A stretch of DNA of 64,000 nt, taken from NCBI GenBank assembly GCA_037968475.1, contig JBBKVO010000053.1, forward strand, positions 28,221 to 92,220, given 5' to 3'. Position 1 is the stretch's first letter. Every line of letters begins with the position of its first letter. Position numbers and translations under genes: made by a program. The notes beneath the pieces are model-generated. The model was not told the DNA's origin, ran no database searches, and was given only the letters and a program-made list of their open reading frames with translations. Shown here in pieces: positions 26,324 through 35,774 of the stretch. Source of the stretch: SB11 sp037968475 (lineage in GTDB: Bacteria > Bacteroidota > Bacteroidia > UBA8524).

Positions 26324-27847
26324 ATGAAGAAAAACTTACTAATTATTTCAGCATTATTGCTATGTGTACTTAGCTTTAATACTGCAAAATCACAACGTTA
26401 CCTTGCCGAAGTTTATACTAACGTTTCCGTTACTAAAAATGTAGTTTACGACTCTAATATGTCGTGGCCTGCATTGCCTAACGTACCACCACCATTAATA
26501 CAAATACCTTTAATGTGTGATGTATACGAACCTGTTGGTGATACTGCTACTACACGCCCCATGGTTATTATTTTACATACAGGTAGTTTTCTTCCTGCGC
26601 TTATTAACCAACAAACAACCGGCGGACGTACTGATAGTACAATAGTAGAAATGTGTAACCGTTTTGCTCGCAAAGGTTATGTAGCAGTAGCGATGAGCTA
26701 CCGCTTAGGTTGGAATCCAACCACTACCAATAGCGATACTGCTACATCATTACTATTGCAAGCTACTTACCGTGCTATACAAGATACACGCAACTGTGTA
26801 CGCTTTTTCCGTAGCAACCAATCAACCTATAAAGTTGATACTGCACGTATTGCCCTTGGCGGACAAGGTACAGGCGGATACGTAGCTATGGCTTACGCAT
26901 CACTAGACAAACAAGCTGAAATTGAACTTGAAAAATTTAGCTGGAGCAACACCAGCCCAATGGTAAATACTGCTGCTTTTGGAGATTGGTTGGGCGTTGG
27001 TGGTATACCACAACTAAACATATCAGGCGATGCTAGTGTATCTACCGAAGTTGATTTTGTGTTTAACTATGGTGGTGCTTCGGGTGATTCATCGTGGATT
27101 GAAGCAGGTCAAGTGCCTATCGTTTCAGTACATTGTGTATTAGATCCTTATGCTCCTTATGGTTTTAGCAACGTAATAGTTCCTACCACAGGTGCTACTG
27201 TTATTAACAATGCTTGCGGTAGCCGCGAAACTATTCGCCTAAACCAAGCACTAGGTAATAACGATATTATTAACGGCCGTAACTATAACGATGCTTTTAC
27301 AGCTCGTGCTGCTACCATAAACGAAGGTTTTGAAGCTCTTTACCCATTAATTTTACCTGCTGCCTCACAACAGTTTTTAAATCAAGGTGCGCCTTGGGAA
27401 TGGTGGGATAGTACTACTATTAAAAGTTATGGTGCTTTTGGTATTAAAGCTCATAACAACTCAATGCTAACCAACCCTGATATGAGCGAAACAAAAGCAA
27501 AAGCGTATATTGATACTATACAAGGTTTTGTTACCCCACGTATGGTATGTGCTTTAGGCCTACCAGGTTGTGCCGCTAAAAAGAATATCGGTATTAATAC
27601 TATTGATGTGAGCAAAAAGGTTGAGGTATACCCTAACCCTGCATCATCAAATGTTACTGTTTACTTCCCCGAAGGAACAATAGAAAGCATAGCTATATAT
27701 AACCTAAACGGTCAATTGGTAGCTACACAAGAAAACCTTAACGACTCACGTGTTTTGGTTCAACGTGGCAACCTACCTACGGGCATCTATTTGATAAAAG
27801 CATTATCAGATAAAGGTATTGCCTACGGTAAAGTGATTTTTGAATAG
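26324..27847 (+). CDS. Secreted alpha/beta-hydrolase-like protein with T9SS sorting domain
   Basis: 507 residues from ATG at 26324. Signal peptide about 1-23. The domain has carboxylesterase-like landmarks: a YEPVGDTATTRPMVIILHTG start, RFARKGYVAVAMSYRLGW, and the nucleophile elbow region IALGGQGTGGYVAMAYASL. At the elbow (residues 180-184, GQGTG) glycine 182 stands where GxSxG esterases have the catalytic serine, so ordinary esterase activity is doubtful. The C-terminal ~80 residues are a T9SS sorting domain (VEVYPNPASSNVTVYFP ... LPTGIYLIKAL). It has its own terminator. Confidence 0.85.
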   Translation: MKKNLLIISALLLCVLSFNTAKSQRYLAEVYTNVSVTKNVVYDSNMSWPALPNVPPPLIQIPLMCDVYEPVGDTATTRPMVIILHTGSFLPALINQQTTGGRTDSTIVEMCNRFARKGYVAVAMSYRLGWNPTTTNSDTATSLLLQATYRAIQDTRNCVRFFRSNQSTYKVDTARIALGGQGTGGYVAMAYASLDKQAEIELEKFSWSNTSPMVNTAAFGDWLGVGGIPQLNISGDASVSTEVDFVFNYGGASGDSSWIEAGQVPIVSVHCVLDPYAPYGFSNVIVPTTGATVINNACGSRETIRLNQALGNNDIINGRNYNDAFTARAATINEGFEALYPLILPAASQQFLNQGAPWEWWDSTTIKSYGAFGIKAHNNSMLTNPDMSETKAKAYIDTIQGFVTPRMVCALGLPGCAAKKNIGINTIDVSKKVEVYPNPASSNVTVYFPEGTIESIAIYNLNGQLVATQENLNDSRVLVQRGNLPTGIYLIKALSDKGIAYGKVIFE

Positions 27848-27873
27848 TTTTTTATACTAACCTATAAACCATA

Positions 27874-27906
27874 TAGCCCTGCCAAAATCGGCAGGGCTAT
27901 TTTTTT
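27874..27906 (+). terminator. Intrinsic terminator after the hydrolase-like gene
   Basis: TAGCCCTGCC pairs perfectly with GGCAGGGCTA around AAAATC, followed by seven Ts. Confidence 0.92.
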
Positions 27907-27950
27907 GTCGAATAAAGTAAACCACACTGATTACAATACATCACAAATAC

Positions 27951-27958
27951 TACTTTTG
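27951..27958 (+). promoter_or_regulatory. -7 box TACTTTTG
   Basis: Exact TAnnTTTG match 12 nt before the ATG at 27971; supports that start against the TTG at 27905, which lies in the preceding terminator's T-run. Confidence 0.55.
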
Positions 27959-27970
27959 CATACAACAGTG

Positions 27971-28594
27971 ATGAAGCATCTTCTTATAATCATCCTACTT
28001 TTGGGTTGTAGCTTATTATTAAAAGCACAAACAACGTACTCAACAATTGGAGTAACTTCAAGTTGGTATATTCCCGAATCGAGCGAACCTACTTATTACA
28101 ATGGTGATAATGCCGTATCGGGTGGTATTTTTGGCGAACATTATTTTAAAAACCACTTTAAACTTAAAGCAGGGATAAATTATTATTTCAATGCCTATAA
28201 CGAGAGGTTTTTCGATACATCAAAAGTCCCTAAAGTTTATGCCTACAACGCCACAGAAAAGTTTATAACACTGCCTTTTGAGGCTGCATACAATTTTATG
28301 AGGGATGATGAAAAATGGGAGTTTTTTGTTGATGCAGGTTATGTGGCCTTTATCCACCTAAAAATACATATTACTGATTTCACAAACGATTATACACTTA
28401 CTCCCTACAACTCAAAACTATCGTACCGAAATGCTCATTATTTCACCGTTGGATTTAGTGGAAGGTATAAATTTAGCAAAAAATGGTTAGCAGGTTTTGG
28501 TACAAAAAGCTATCATTTTTTGCCTGTAATTAATAAAGAATCGAGAGGATTTCCTACTATCTCCATTGATGCGTCAATGGCGTATGCCTTCTAA
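27971..28594 (+). CDS. Predicted outer-membrane beta-barrel protein
   Basis: 207 residues from the ATG at 27971. Signal peptide about 1-20 (KHLLIIILLLGCSLLLKAQ). The rest alternates in a porin-like pattern, with aromatic strand ends (HYFKNHFKLKAGINYYFNAY, WEFFVDAGYVAFIHLKI, HYFTVGFSGRYKF) and a final SIDASMAYAF ending in phenylalanine, as barrel proteins often do. No specific family recognised. The convergent cupin gene begins 3 bp after its stop. Confidence 0.72.
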   Translation: MKHLLIIILLLGCSLLLKAQTTYSTIGVTSSWYIPESSEPTYYNGDNAVSGGIFGEHYFKNHFKLKAGINYYFNAYNERFFDTSKVPKVYAYNATEKFITLPFEAAYNFMRDDEKWEFFVDAGYVAFIHLKIHITDFTNDYTLTPYNSKLSYRNAHYFTVGFSGRYKFSKKWLAGFGTKSYHFLPVINKESRGFPTISIDASMAYAF

Positions 28595-28597
28595 AAA

Positions 28598-28993
28598 CTA
28601 CTCAAGCATTAGCCTATCGCTTCCATCAAAGTTGGGCGATTGAATAGAAATAACCTTTAACGGTATTTTTGATGTAGTAAGCACCTTGTGTGGTGTTCCT
28701 TTTGGTATAAAAACTATGTCGCCTTTTTTTATTGTAAATGTACTGTCGCCCAAAACCATAGTCCCCTCCCCTTGCAATACCATCACGTGCTCGGTATGTG
28801 CATTGTGTTTGTGTAGTTTCACCTCGTTTTTAATAAAAATAACAAAACTGCTGCTAAGACTATCGCTATACAGTGGACGTACATATATGTTTTCTAGTGA
28901 ATCAGGACAACTAACCGTATCAGCATTTTGAAAGGTTTGTGCCTGCACTACCATACAAAAAAGAGAAGCAACTAGTAGAATTAGGTATTTCAT
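28598..28993 (-). CDS. Exported cupin-domain protein
   Basis: 131 residues with a signal peptide (about 1-19). A single cupin_2 barrel shows metal ligands H61, H63 and E68 (LHKHNAHTEH) and a later His in IPKGTPHKV, plus the GDIVFIPKG turn. It is probably a periplasmic metal-dependent cupin; enzyme and binding roles are both possible. A TACCCTTTG sequence about 35 nt upstream is close to a -7 box. Confidence 0.85.
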   Translation of the reverse strand: MKYLILLVASLFCMVVQAQTFQNADTVSCPDSLENIYVRPLYSDSLSSSFVIFIKNEVKLHKHNAHTEHVMVLQGEGTMVLGDSTFTIKKGDIVFIPKGTPHKVLTTSKIPLKVISIQSPNFDGSDRLMLE

Positions 28994-29040
28994 AGGCTGT
29001 AAAGGGTATTATAATAAAAACTATTATGCAAAGGGTAAAT

Positions 29041-29607
29041 CTACGTTAGCCTGCGTTTCAGTACATCGTCAATACGTTCAAACATTATTTGTGGCGAAAG
29101 CTTGCGCCATTCCATCTCGTCCAACTCACCTCCAAAATTTACATAATAATCAATATTGCCCGACTTAAACTCATCCAATACGTGCTCTCTAAAATTTATA
29201 AAAGCAATCCAGCCACTTTCAACCTCACTAAACCATTCTTCATAATACGAATCGTCGCTGGCATGAAAATTAAGCACGTTCTCCCCTATCATCACAAACT
29301 TATCAATTCCTTCATCCATCATCAACTCCAGCACCTCGCGTTTCAGGTACATTATATCGTTATCAATGGCATCGTTCCACTCCCCCATCATTTCTATAAT
29401 GGCAAAACTATCGACATAGTCGGCATAAATAATTTTAATATACAGGGTCGATGAGCCAAAATCATCCCACTGGGGGTGTATCAAATGGTCGTAAATCCTG
29501 TTAGTGTATTCAAACTCGCTGTACTCACGTTCAAAAAAAGGCGATTGAGAATCGTCTTCTGCCCTGTACAGTTCGCGCCACAAATAAAAAGGCTCTAGTG
29601 TATGCAT
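29041..29607 (-). CDS. Conserved Bacteroidota hypothetical protein
   Basis: 188 residues, acidic and rich in aromatic residues, no signal peptide or membrane segment. The blocks FYLWRELYRAEDDSQSPFF, DHLIHPQWDDFGSSTLYIKI, MGEWNDAIDNDIMYLKRE and GENVLNFHASDDSYYEEW are strongly conserved in proteins I recall from Chitinophagales and relatives, none with a known function. The start at 29607 has a TAACTTTG box 10 nt upstream. Probably a cytoplasmic protein. Confidence 0.75.
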   Translation of the reverse strand: MHTLEPFYLWRELYRAEDDSQSPFFEREYSEFEYTNRIYDHLIHPQWDDFGSSTLYIKIIYADYVDSFAIIEMMGEWNDAIDNDIMYLKREVLELMMDEGIDKFVMIGENVLNFHASDDSYYEEWFSEVESGWIAFINFREHVLDEFKSGNIDYYVNFGGELDEMEWRKLSPQIMFERIDDVLKRRLT

Positions 29608-29617
29608 AAATTTAGTG

Positions 29618-29625
29618 CAAAGTTA
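29618..29625 (-). promoter_or_regulatory. -7 box TAACTTTG
   Basis: Minus-strand TAACTTTG, exact TAnnTTTG, 10 nt before the ATG at 29607. Confidence 0.5.
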
Positions 29626-29672
29626 GAGACTTGCTTTTAACAAAAAACTTTCATCATAGCTTAAAATAGCAT

Positions 29673-29680
29673 TAGGTTTG
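29673..29680 (+). promoter_or_regulatory. -7 box TAGGTTTG
   Basis: Exact TAnnTTTG match 14 nt before the SDR ATG at 29695. Confidence 0.5.
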
Positions 29681-29694
29681 CAGCTAAGGTTTTT

Positions 29695-30486
29695 ATGTTA
29701 CAGATAGATTTAAAAAATAAACGCGCCGTTGTATGCGGCAGTACACAAGGCATAGGAAAAGCCACTGCAATGCTAATGGCTGAAGCAGGGGCAACCGTTA
29801 TTTTAATAGCACGCAATCCTACAAAATTGGCTGCGGTAAAGGCAGAGTTACCTACCCCATACAACCAAAAACACGAAACTATAGCAGCCGATTTTAGCAC
29901 ACCTCATATTTTGAAGATGAAGCTAGAAAACTACCTGCTACGCACCCAACCCGTGCATATATTGGTAAACAATACAGGTGGCCCAATGGCAGGCAAAGCT
30001 ATTGAGGCAAGTATTGAGCAGTTTATGACTGCCTTTCAAGCGCATTTAATATGCAATCAAATATTGGTGCAAACGGTGGTTGAGGGTATGAAAAAAGAGA
30101 AATATGGTAGAATTATTAATATCATCTCCACATCAGTAAAACAACCTATCCCCGGTTTGGGTGTATCAAACACCATACGCGGTGCAGTAGGCAATTGGTC
30201 TAAAACCCTTGCGGGCGAACTTGCTCCTTTTGGTATTACAGTTAATAATGTATTGCCGGGTGCAACTGAAACTGAACGACTAACCAGTATTATTGATAAT
30301 AAATCGGCTAAGGCAAACAAACAGCGTGATGTAATAGAACAAGAAATGCTGCACGAAATACCTGCTGCGCGTTTTGCCGACCCAAAAGAAATTGGCTACG
30401 CAGCTACATTTTTGGCATCGCCAATGGCAGCATATATTAACGGTACTAACGTAGTAGTTGATGGCGGCCGCACGGCTTGTTTATAG
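29695..30486 (+). CDS. SDR family oxidoreductase, divergent active site
   Basis: 263 residues. NAD(P)-binding GSTQGIG at 15-21, NNTGGP after strand 4, and the closing NGTNVVVDGGRT are standard for classical SDRs. The catalytic tyrosine and lysine of YxxxK appear replaced: counting from the serine in IISTSV, the aligned segment is SNTIR. This matches an SDR subgroup annotated as 3-oxoacyl-ACP reductase-like in many bacteria. The reaction is therefore unassigned. It has its own -7 box. Confidence 0.88.
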   Translation: MLQIDLKNKRAVVCGSTQGIGKATAMLMAEAGATVILIARNPTKLAAVKAELPTPYNQKHETIAADFSTPHILKMKLENYLLRTQPVHILVNNTGGPMAGKAIEASIEQFMTAFQAHLICNQILVQTVVEGMKKEKYGRIINIISTSVKQPIPGLGVSNTIRGAVGNWSKTLAGELAPFGITVNNVLPGATETERLTSIIDNKSAKANKQRDVIEQEMLHEIPAARFADPKEIGYAATFLASPMAAYINGTNVVVDGGRTACL

Positions 30487-30513
30487 TTTTGATTGAAGTA
30501 AAGTAAAATTTGA

Positions 30514-30546
30514 TTGAACATTTCAAGGTTTTATTTCTTATCTTTG
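30514..30546 (+). promoter_or_regulatory. Promoter TTG-N22-TATCTTTG
   Basis: TTG (30514-30516) and TATCTTTG (30539-30546) with a 22-bp spacer, a complete Bacteroidota promoter 24 nt upstream of the small gene at 30571. Confidence 0.65.
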
Positions 30547-30570
30547 CCGTCCTTTAAAAATTTTAATGCA

Positions 30571-30720
30571 ATGGCTGTTACACGTTTAAAAAGAAAAGAA
30601 AGAAAAAATAAAGTGGTTTCGGTATTGAAAAAACAAACCCGCAAACTGCTTACCAATATAAACAACGTCGAATCACCCTATAAAGGTAAATCTGGGGTGA
30701 TTATAGAAGATGAAAAATAA
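30571..30720 (+). CDS. Small basic conserved protein, 49 residues
   Basis: Start at the ATG 30571, not the in-frame TTG at 30514 which lies in the promoter. MAVTRLKRKERKNK and a Lys/Arg-rich N-terminal helix match a short family seen across Bacteroidota that I recall without a function. The C-terminus (YKGKSGVIIEDEK) is mixed. Size and charge suggest binding to RNA, DNA or ribosomes. A good promoter and a strong terminator make it a real gene. Confidence 0.75.
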   Translation: MAVTRLKRKERKNKVVSVLKKQTRKLLTNINNVESPYKGKSGVIIEDEK

Positions 30721-30848
30721 GCCTAAAAACTAGGCTGTTAGCTAAAAACTTGCCTTTTTGGTCATTTTTGGCGCAGTTATTGAAAAATAGGTATTAGAGC
30801 AAAATTTTTTCATTTTATCTTACATTATATAGGTTAAAATGATTTTTT

Positions 30849-30877
30849 AGCCGCAGGGTGGTTCCTGCGGCTTTTTT
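30849..30877 (+). terminator. Intrinsic terminator after the small gene
   Basis: AGCCGCAGG pairs with CCTGCGGCT around a 6-nt loop, followed by a T-run, about 130 bp after the small gene's stop. The stretch before it holds no gene that I can see. Confidence 0.85.
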
Positions 30878-30891
30878 GTGTTCTATTGGTT

Positions 30892-33800
30892 TTACTTCAC
30901 CATTTTTAGCGATACTTTTTCGCTACCTGTCTCAACAATAATAAAATACACCCCTTGCGATAGTGCTTTGGTATCGGCTACAAGGTTTACTTGTGTGCTT
31001 GTGGTGGGCGCATTCCATATATCGGCTACTTTCCTGCCTAATATATCTGTAAGGTATACATTTACAGTTTGTGCTTTTTTAAGCATAAAGCTAATCTCTA
31101 TACTGTTATCAAAAGGATTGGGCAATGCCTGCAAACCAATACTATTTTGTGCAATATTGTCTATACCAACCGATGTTGGAATATTTACCGTATCACTAGC
31201 ATTGTTGTTGCAACCGTCGTTTTCTTCAACAAACAGGTTTATAGAATACACACCTTTTGTAAGGTATTGATGCGTTGGCGAAAAACCTGATATTGAGTTT
31301 CCATCACCAAACGTCCAATTATATGCAGCCAAGCCACTAATAGCAGGGGTAAACTTAGTATTGCCATTGCCTAAATAGCTTTTACTAAATGCTGCTGATG
31401 GTTTTGCCCCAACAAGCATCACTTGTGTGCTATCGTGCTCACAACTGTTATTGGTAGTGGCTTTTAGATTTACAGTATATGAACCTGAGGCAGCATACGT
31501 ATGACTAGGCGATGTTACTGACGATGAATTACCGTCGCCAAAAGTCCAAGTATAAACAGCCGATGTGCCTGCGGGTATGGTTGAATTGTTTACAAACATT
31601 ACCGCACTATCTTCACATACTTTTGTTGGAAGTATAAAAGAAGCTAGGGGTTGCGCCAATACCTCAACTGTTTTGGTGGCACTATCCGTACAGCCAAGTA
31701 AAGATTGAATTTTTAGTTTTACAGTTTTTATACCTCTTGTGGCATAGTTGTGCGTTACTGCTCCATTTTGGGTTGATGTTGCTCCATCACCAAAAGACCA
31801 TAAAGAAGTTGAGCCTCCAAATGATGTATTAGTAAAGCTAAAACTATTGCCAACTATGCACTGCGGGCTACTACCTGTGGCAAATGATGCTGCTATTTTA
31901 CTATCAATAGTGGTAATGCTTTGCTGAACAGAATCGGCACAACCAATATCGCTAACTGCTTTTAGCCAAACTTTATAAGTAAAAGCTAAGGGAAAAGTAT
32001 GACTGGGATGCGTAACCGTAGAGTTATTTCCATCGCCAAAAGTCCAAGAATAATCAAGTGTTCCTGTTGCAATAGTTGATGTATTGGTAAAGTTTACTGT
32101 TGCATTTTTCACACACAAAAGGGTATCGGCTTTGCTAAATGAGGCTTGCGGCGCATAACCTACCCATATTGCCGAATCGGTTTTAGTGATTACTGTGCCA
32201 TTAATAGTGGTGGTAATGGCTTTATATCCAGCAGTGGTATACAATACTGAAAATGGCCCTTGCCCTGTGGCAGTGGCAGGAGTAGCATCAGCACCAAAAT
32301 CCCATTCTATACTGTTTACTTTACCATCAATAGTGGCATCAATAGCGGTGGTTTGAGCCATACAAATACTATCAATACTAACTGTAAGCAGTGCTTGGGG
32401 TATACTAACATATACATTATAATCTTCTGATTGGCCGTTGGTTAATGTTGGGCAATCGGGATTGCCAATGGTATTATAATCTGATATTACCCGCATACGC
32501 AGCAGCTTATTGGCCTTTGTATGGCCGGGCACTGTAAATGTGGTACTGTGGTTGGTGCGTTGTCTTGGACCCGTGTATACGTTCTCGTAAACATCTTTAA
32601 AATCGCCGTCATCATTATAATCAATAAAAATCTTTACCAGTTCATCGTTGTATAAACCTGTTTTTACTTCTATTGTATAAGAGCTATCTCTTTCTAACTG
32701 AACTATTGTACCACACGAGTAATCCTCATACGATCCGTTTTGATCATACCCTTGTGAGCTATTATCCAAATTGGCCACTTTTACATTGCGAATACCTATA
32801 CCAAAGCCTGTATTGCCGGTGGTAGTGGTAATACACATACGCTTGGCAGTGTCGTATACATAAACCATATTGTTTTGCACCAACGTATCGGCACCATTGG
32901 CGTTTGTAGCTATCAGTTTAACAGTATAATTGCCTTTGGCATTGAAACGAACAGATGGATTTTGAGAAGTATCGGCAGTGCCACCAACATAAGTAACAGA
33001 AGCAGGAGTAAACGCCCATTTGAATTGTGTGGGGATATAACCTGTATTGTCTTCAAAATTTATCACATTGCCTATACATACATCAGCTGCATCAGCAATA
33101 AAATCTACTACAGGTTTTTTGGTACCATCGGTATATAAATCGCTTTCCCAAGTTCCCCTGCCATAAGTAGCTGCACGTAGCTTACTATTGGTAGGGTTAC
33201 GAGGATTATAAAATATCTTTAAGTCGTTTACATTAGCACTTAGCGGAAGCCCTGCATAAAAAAACAACCAGTTTATCATGGTATTATTTTTATAATATAC
33301 ACCTGCATCGGTACCCACATATATATCTTCTGTATTGGTGCTGGTATCTACTACAATGCTGTTGATATTGATATTGGGCATATTAGCAGAAATATCTGTC
33401 CAATTAAGCCCCTTATTGTCTGAGCGATATACCTTTCTATTCAAGCCCATATATACCCTGTTAATATTGTAGGGTGAGGTTTCTAAGCAATTTGGGGTAC
33501 TGCCAGTTACAGGCAAATTTGCTGTTAAATCTACCCAAGTAGGTATGCTATCGTTTACATTATCACTTCTAAATAGTTTTCTATCGCTGCGCGAAATATA
33601 AAGTATATCACTGTTTACAACCGATTGTTCTAAGTAGCTGATATTCGTATTATTACTACTGCCTAGATTGTTGCTGATTTTATCCCAACTAATATCAACC
33701 ACCTTTTCAGTCAATCCATTTTTGGTTCGCCAAAGGTTTTTGTATCCCACAAAAAATATATTAGGGTTGGTACTGTGCTGTATAATAGGAGTTACCCATG

Positions 33801-35493
33801 CACCAGATTCTGTTATACCTCTTGAGCCATTACTTGCAAATGTACCCTGCGATTGTCCGTTTTTAAACCGAACAAAATCGCCATAGTATACCGATCCTAC
33901 CATTACCGAAGGGTCTGTATAATCAACCAAACAATCCATGCCATCACCACCGCGAATGGTTTTCCACTCACCATCGTAAAAAGCAGTTCCGTTATCCTGA
34001 TAGCCATTAATGTACAAGTGTCGTTTTTGGGCACTTTGCCCCATACGGTATATTTGGGCTATTTCAATTCCGCTTGATATATCCACCCAATCGTTTCCGC
34101 CATCACTGGTAAAGTATATTCCACCATCATTGCCTAAAAATAAGGCTTTGTTAACGGGCGAATATTCCAATACGTGTTGGTCGGCATGGATAGCATCAGC
34201 TCCCCCACTTCCTGTCCAGTGTCCGCTAATAGTCCACGTAACACCTTTATTGGTCGACTTAAAAATATTTACACCGCCCGCATACACAATGTTTTCATCG
34301 TTAGGATCAACAGCCAAACACAGGTCGTACCAACCTTGCCCTGTTGTTCCGCTACCATCGGCAGCATAGCCTAAAATATTAGGCGAGGTTGACTGTGTTG
34401 CAAAACTTGCCCCACCATTGGTAGAAAGATAAATACCCTTGAAAACGTTACTTTCAGATAAAAGAAAATACACATAATTTGGGTTGGCGGCTGATACAGC
34501 TATTACACCGCGTTGCCCACCGGGTAACCCCGTAGTAATTTTAGTCCAGCTATTACCCCCATCGGTTGAGCGATAAAAATTACCGCCTTCGGCTGCATAA
34601 ACAAGACTTTGGTTGGAGGGATTGTACACCAAATCTTTAAAATTGGCTGTACTTGATTTTTTACTCCACAATGCGCCACCATTGCCAGAAACATAAATAC
34701 CGTTATTGGTTGCTGCTATTAAACTATCTCTAAATTTTGGGTGTATAAGCAATTTACCCACCGTACGGCTGCCCATACCTGTGTTTGATATTTGCCAAGT
34801 TTTACCGCCATCAAAACTTTTTAGTACCCCATAACCACTTGAGTTTCCGCCATCCCTATCACCTGTACCTATATACATGGTATTTGGGTTAATAGGGTCG
34901 ACAGCTATGGCCGATACCCCCAAAGTGGGCAAACTATCGGTATGACTTTCCCAAGTTTTACCATAATCATCCGTAACCCATAGGCCACCTGCGGGTGCGC
35001 CTATATATATAATATTACTATCGGTAGGATGAAAACCAATACCATTTACTCTACCCAAACCATTGGGCTGTCCTGTTTTGTTGCTTGGCAGAAAAGAAGG
35101 ACCCAGAGGTTTCCAGTTGCCTTTATCGCCATTATACTGAAAAATATCGTTTTCGCTTCTCTGTTCAAAAGGGTTGTTGTTTATTTCATCGCGTATGCCA
35201 AAAAAGTTTTTCCAAACAGCATCAGCGGGTGGCAAATTGCCGTTGCTATCCAATCGGTTTTGCCAGTAATACTCCCAACGTTTAAAGGGTTTCCATCCAC
35301 TACCTTTTTCAATAGTGCGGTTGTGCCAATACAACTCAAATGCACGCTGCACTTGTGCAAAGTTGGCTTGTGGTTGCTGCATCATATCAGCCCAGTAAGG
35401 GTAGTTGGCAGTATCAGCGGGGGTAGTTTGTGCGGTGGCACTAAAGCTAAAGCCACCTAAAAGGATAAAAAGAGAGTAAAGGTATGAACGCAT
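30892..35493 (-). CDS. Very large T9SS cargo with sortilin/BNR, GEVED and PKD domains
   Basis: 1533 residues. Signal peptide about 1-22. Residues ~140-790 are sortilin/BNR-like repeats with many Asp-box-like blocks (SFDGGKTW, STDGGNSW, TSDGGNDW). Then a PKD-like domain (~810-870), a GEVED domain (~925-1010, ending TNGQSEDYNVYVSI) and several PKD domains with the FGDGN signature (from ~1150 to ~1420). The last ~75 residues are a T9SS type A sorting domain (QALPNPFDNSIEI). It is a surface or released adhesin- or glycan-binding protein; no enzyme motif seen. Monocistronic. Confidence 0.9.
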   Translation of the reverse strand: MRSYLYSLFILLGGFSFSATAQTTPADTANYPYWADMMQQPQANFAQVQRAFELYWHNRTIEKGSGWKPFKRWEYYWQNRLDSNGNLPPADAVWKNFFGIRDEINNNPFEQRSENDIFQYNGDKGNWKPLGPSFLPSNKTGQPNGLGRVNGIGFHPTDSNIIYIGAPAGGLWVTDDYGKTWESHTDSLPTLGVSAIAVDPINPNTMYIGTGDRDGGNSSGYGVLKSFDGGKTWQISNTGMGSRTVGKLLIHPKFRDSLIAATNNGIYVSGNGGALWSKKSSTANFKDLVYNPSNQSLVYAAEGGNFYRSTDGGNSWTKITTGLPGGQRGVIAVSAANPNYVYFLLSESNVFKGIYLSTNGGASFATQSTSPNILGYAADGSGTTGQGWYDLCLAVDPNDENIVYAGGVNIFKSTNKGVTWTISGHWTGSGGADAIHADQHVLEYSPVNKALFLGNDGGIYFTSDGGNDWVDISSGIEIAQIYRMGQSAQKRHLYINGYQDNGTAFYDGEWKTIRGGDGMDCLVDYTDPSVMVGSVYYGDFVRFKNGQSQGTFASNGSRGITESGAWVTPIIQHSTNPNIFFVGYKNLWRTKNGLTEKVVDISWDKISNNLGSSNNTNISYLEQSVVNSDILYISRSDRKLFRSDNVNDSIPTWVDLTANLPVTGSTPNCLETSPYNINRVYMGLNRKVYRSDNKGLNWTDISANMPNININSIVVDTSTNTEDIYVGTDAGVYYKNNTMINWLFFYAGLPLSANVNDLKIFYNPRNPTNSKLRAATYGRGTWESDLYTDGTKKPVVDFIADAADVCIGNVINFEDNTGYIPTQFKWAFTPASVTYVGGTADTSQNPSVRFNAKGNYTVKLIATNANGADTLVQNNMVYVYDTAKRMCITTTTGNTGFGIGIRNVKVANLDNSSQGYDQNGSYEDYSCGTIVQLERDSSYTIEVKTGLYNDELVKIFIDYNDDGDFKDVYENVYTGPRQRTNHSTTFTVPGHTKANKLLRMRVISDYNTIGNPDCPTLTNGQSEDYNVYVSIPQALLTVSIDSICMAQTTAIDATIDGKVNSIEWDFGADATPATATGQGPFSVLYTTAGYKAITTTINGTVITKTDSAIWVGYAPQASFSKADTLLCVKNATVNFTNTSTIATGTLDYSWTFGDGNNSTVTHPSHTFPLAFTYKVWLKAVSDIGCADSVQQSITTIDSKIAASFATGSSPQCIVGNSFSFTNTSFGGSTSLWSFGDGATSTQNGAVTHNYATRGIKTVKLKIQSLLGCTDSATKTVEVLAQPLASFILPTKVCEDSAVMFVNNSTIPAGTSAVYTWTFGDGNSSSVTSPSHTYAASGSYTVNLKATTNNSCEHDSTQVMLVGAKPSAAFSKSYLGNGNTKFTPAISGLAAYNWTFGDGNSISGFSPTHQYLTKGVYSINLFVEENDGCNNNASDTVNIPTSVGIDNIAQNSIGLQALPNPFDNSIEISFMLKKAQTVNVYLTDILGRKVADIWNAPTTSTQVNLVADTKALSQGVYFIIVETGSEKVSLKMVK

Positions 35494-35624
35494 AGGTTTG
35501 AAATATGTACCACTGCAATTTATATAAAGAATTTTTAATTCTTTCTAATCCATATCCTGTGCGATGTTGTGTCGGTTGTCAACTCTCGAAAGGTTAAAAC
35601 CTGCCGCTATTGATACCCTTTCGG

Positions 35625-35674
35625 GGGTAACTATACCCATATCACGCAACCTAAAAAAATAGTAGTTGGTTTTA
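35625..35674. repeat. 50-bp intergenic repeat, copy 1
   Basis: Starts GGGTAACTATACCC (a short hairpin) and continues ACGCAACCTAAAAAA then TAGTAGTTGGTTTTA. A near-identical copy lies at 52918-52967, differing by small indels and two bases. Confidence 0.7.
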
Positions 35675-35700
35675 TGAGTTTAGTTCAGGCGTTCATAATT
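35674..35700. repeat. 27-bp repeat, inverted relative to 53034-53060
   Basis: ATGAGTTTAGTTCAGGCG followed by TTCATAATT is the reverse complement, with two changes, of 53034-53060. It adjoins the 50-bp repeat here and lies ~65 bp from it at the other locus. Confidence 0.65.
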
Positions 35701-35774
35701 ACTCATACGTGTAACAAGCTATTGATGCCCTTTCGGGATTTCCGAATGGCAAACCTTTTTGACGAAATAATTTC

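Larger units (their letters stand above)
35606..35737. repeat. Intergenic direct repeat GCTATTGAT(A/G)CCCTTTCGGG, two copies
   Basis: Copies at 35606-35625 and 35718-35737 differ at one position. The CCCTTTCGGG core is self-complementary. The 281-bp gap (35494-35774) holds these and the two repeats below but no gene. Confidence 0.6.
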
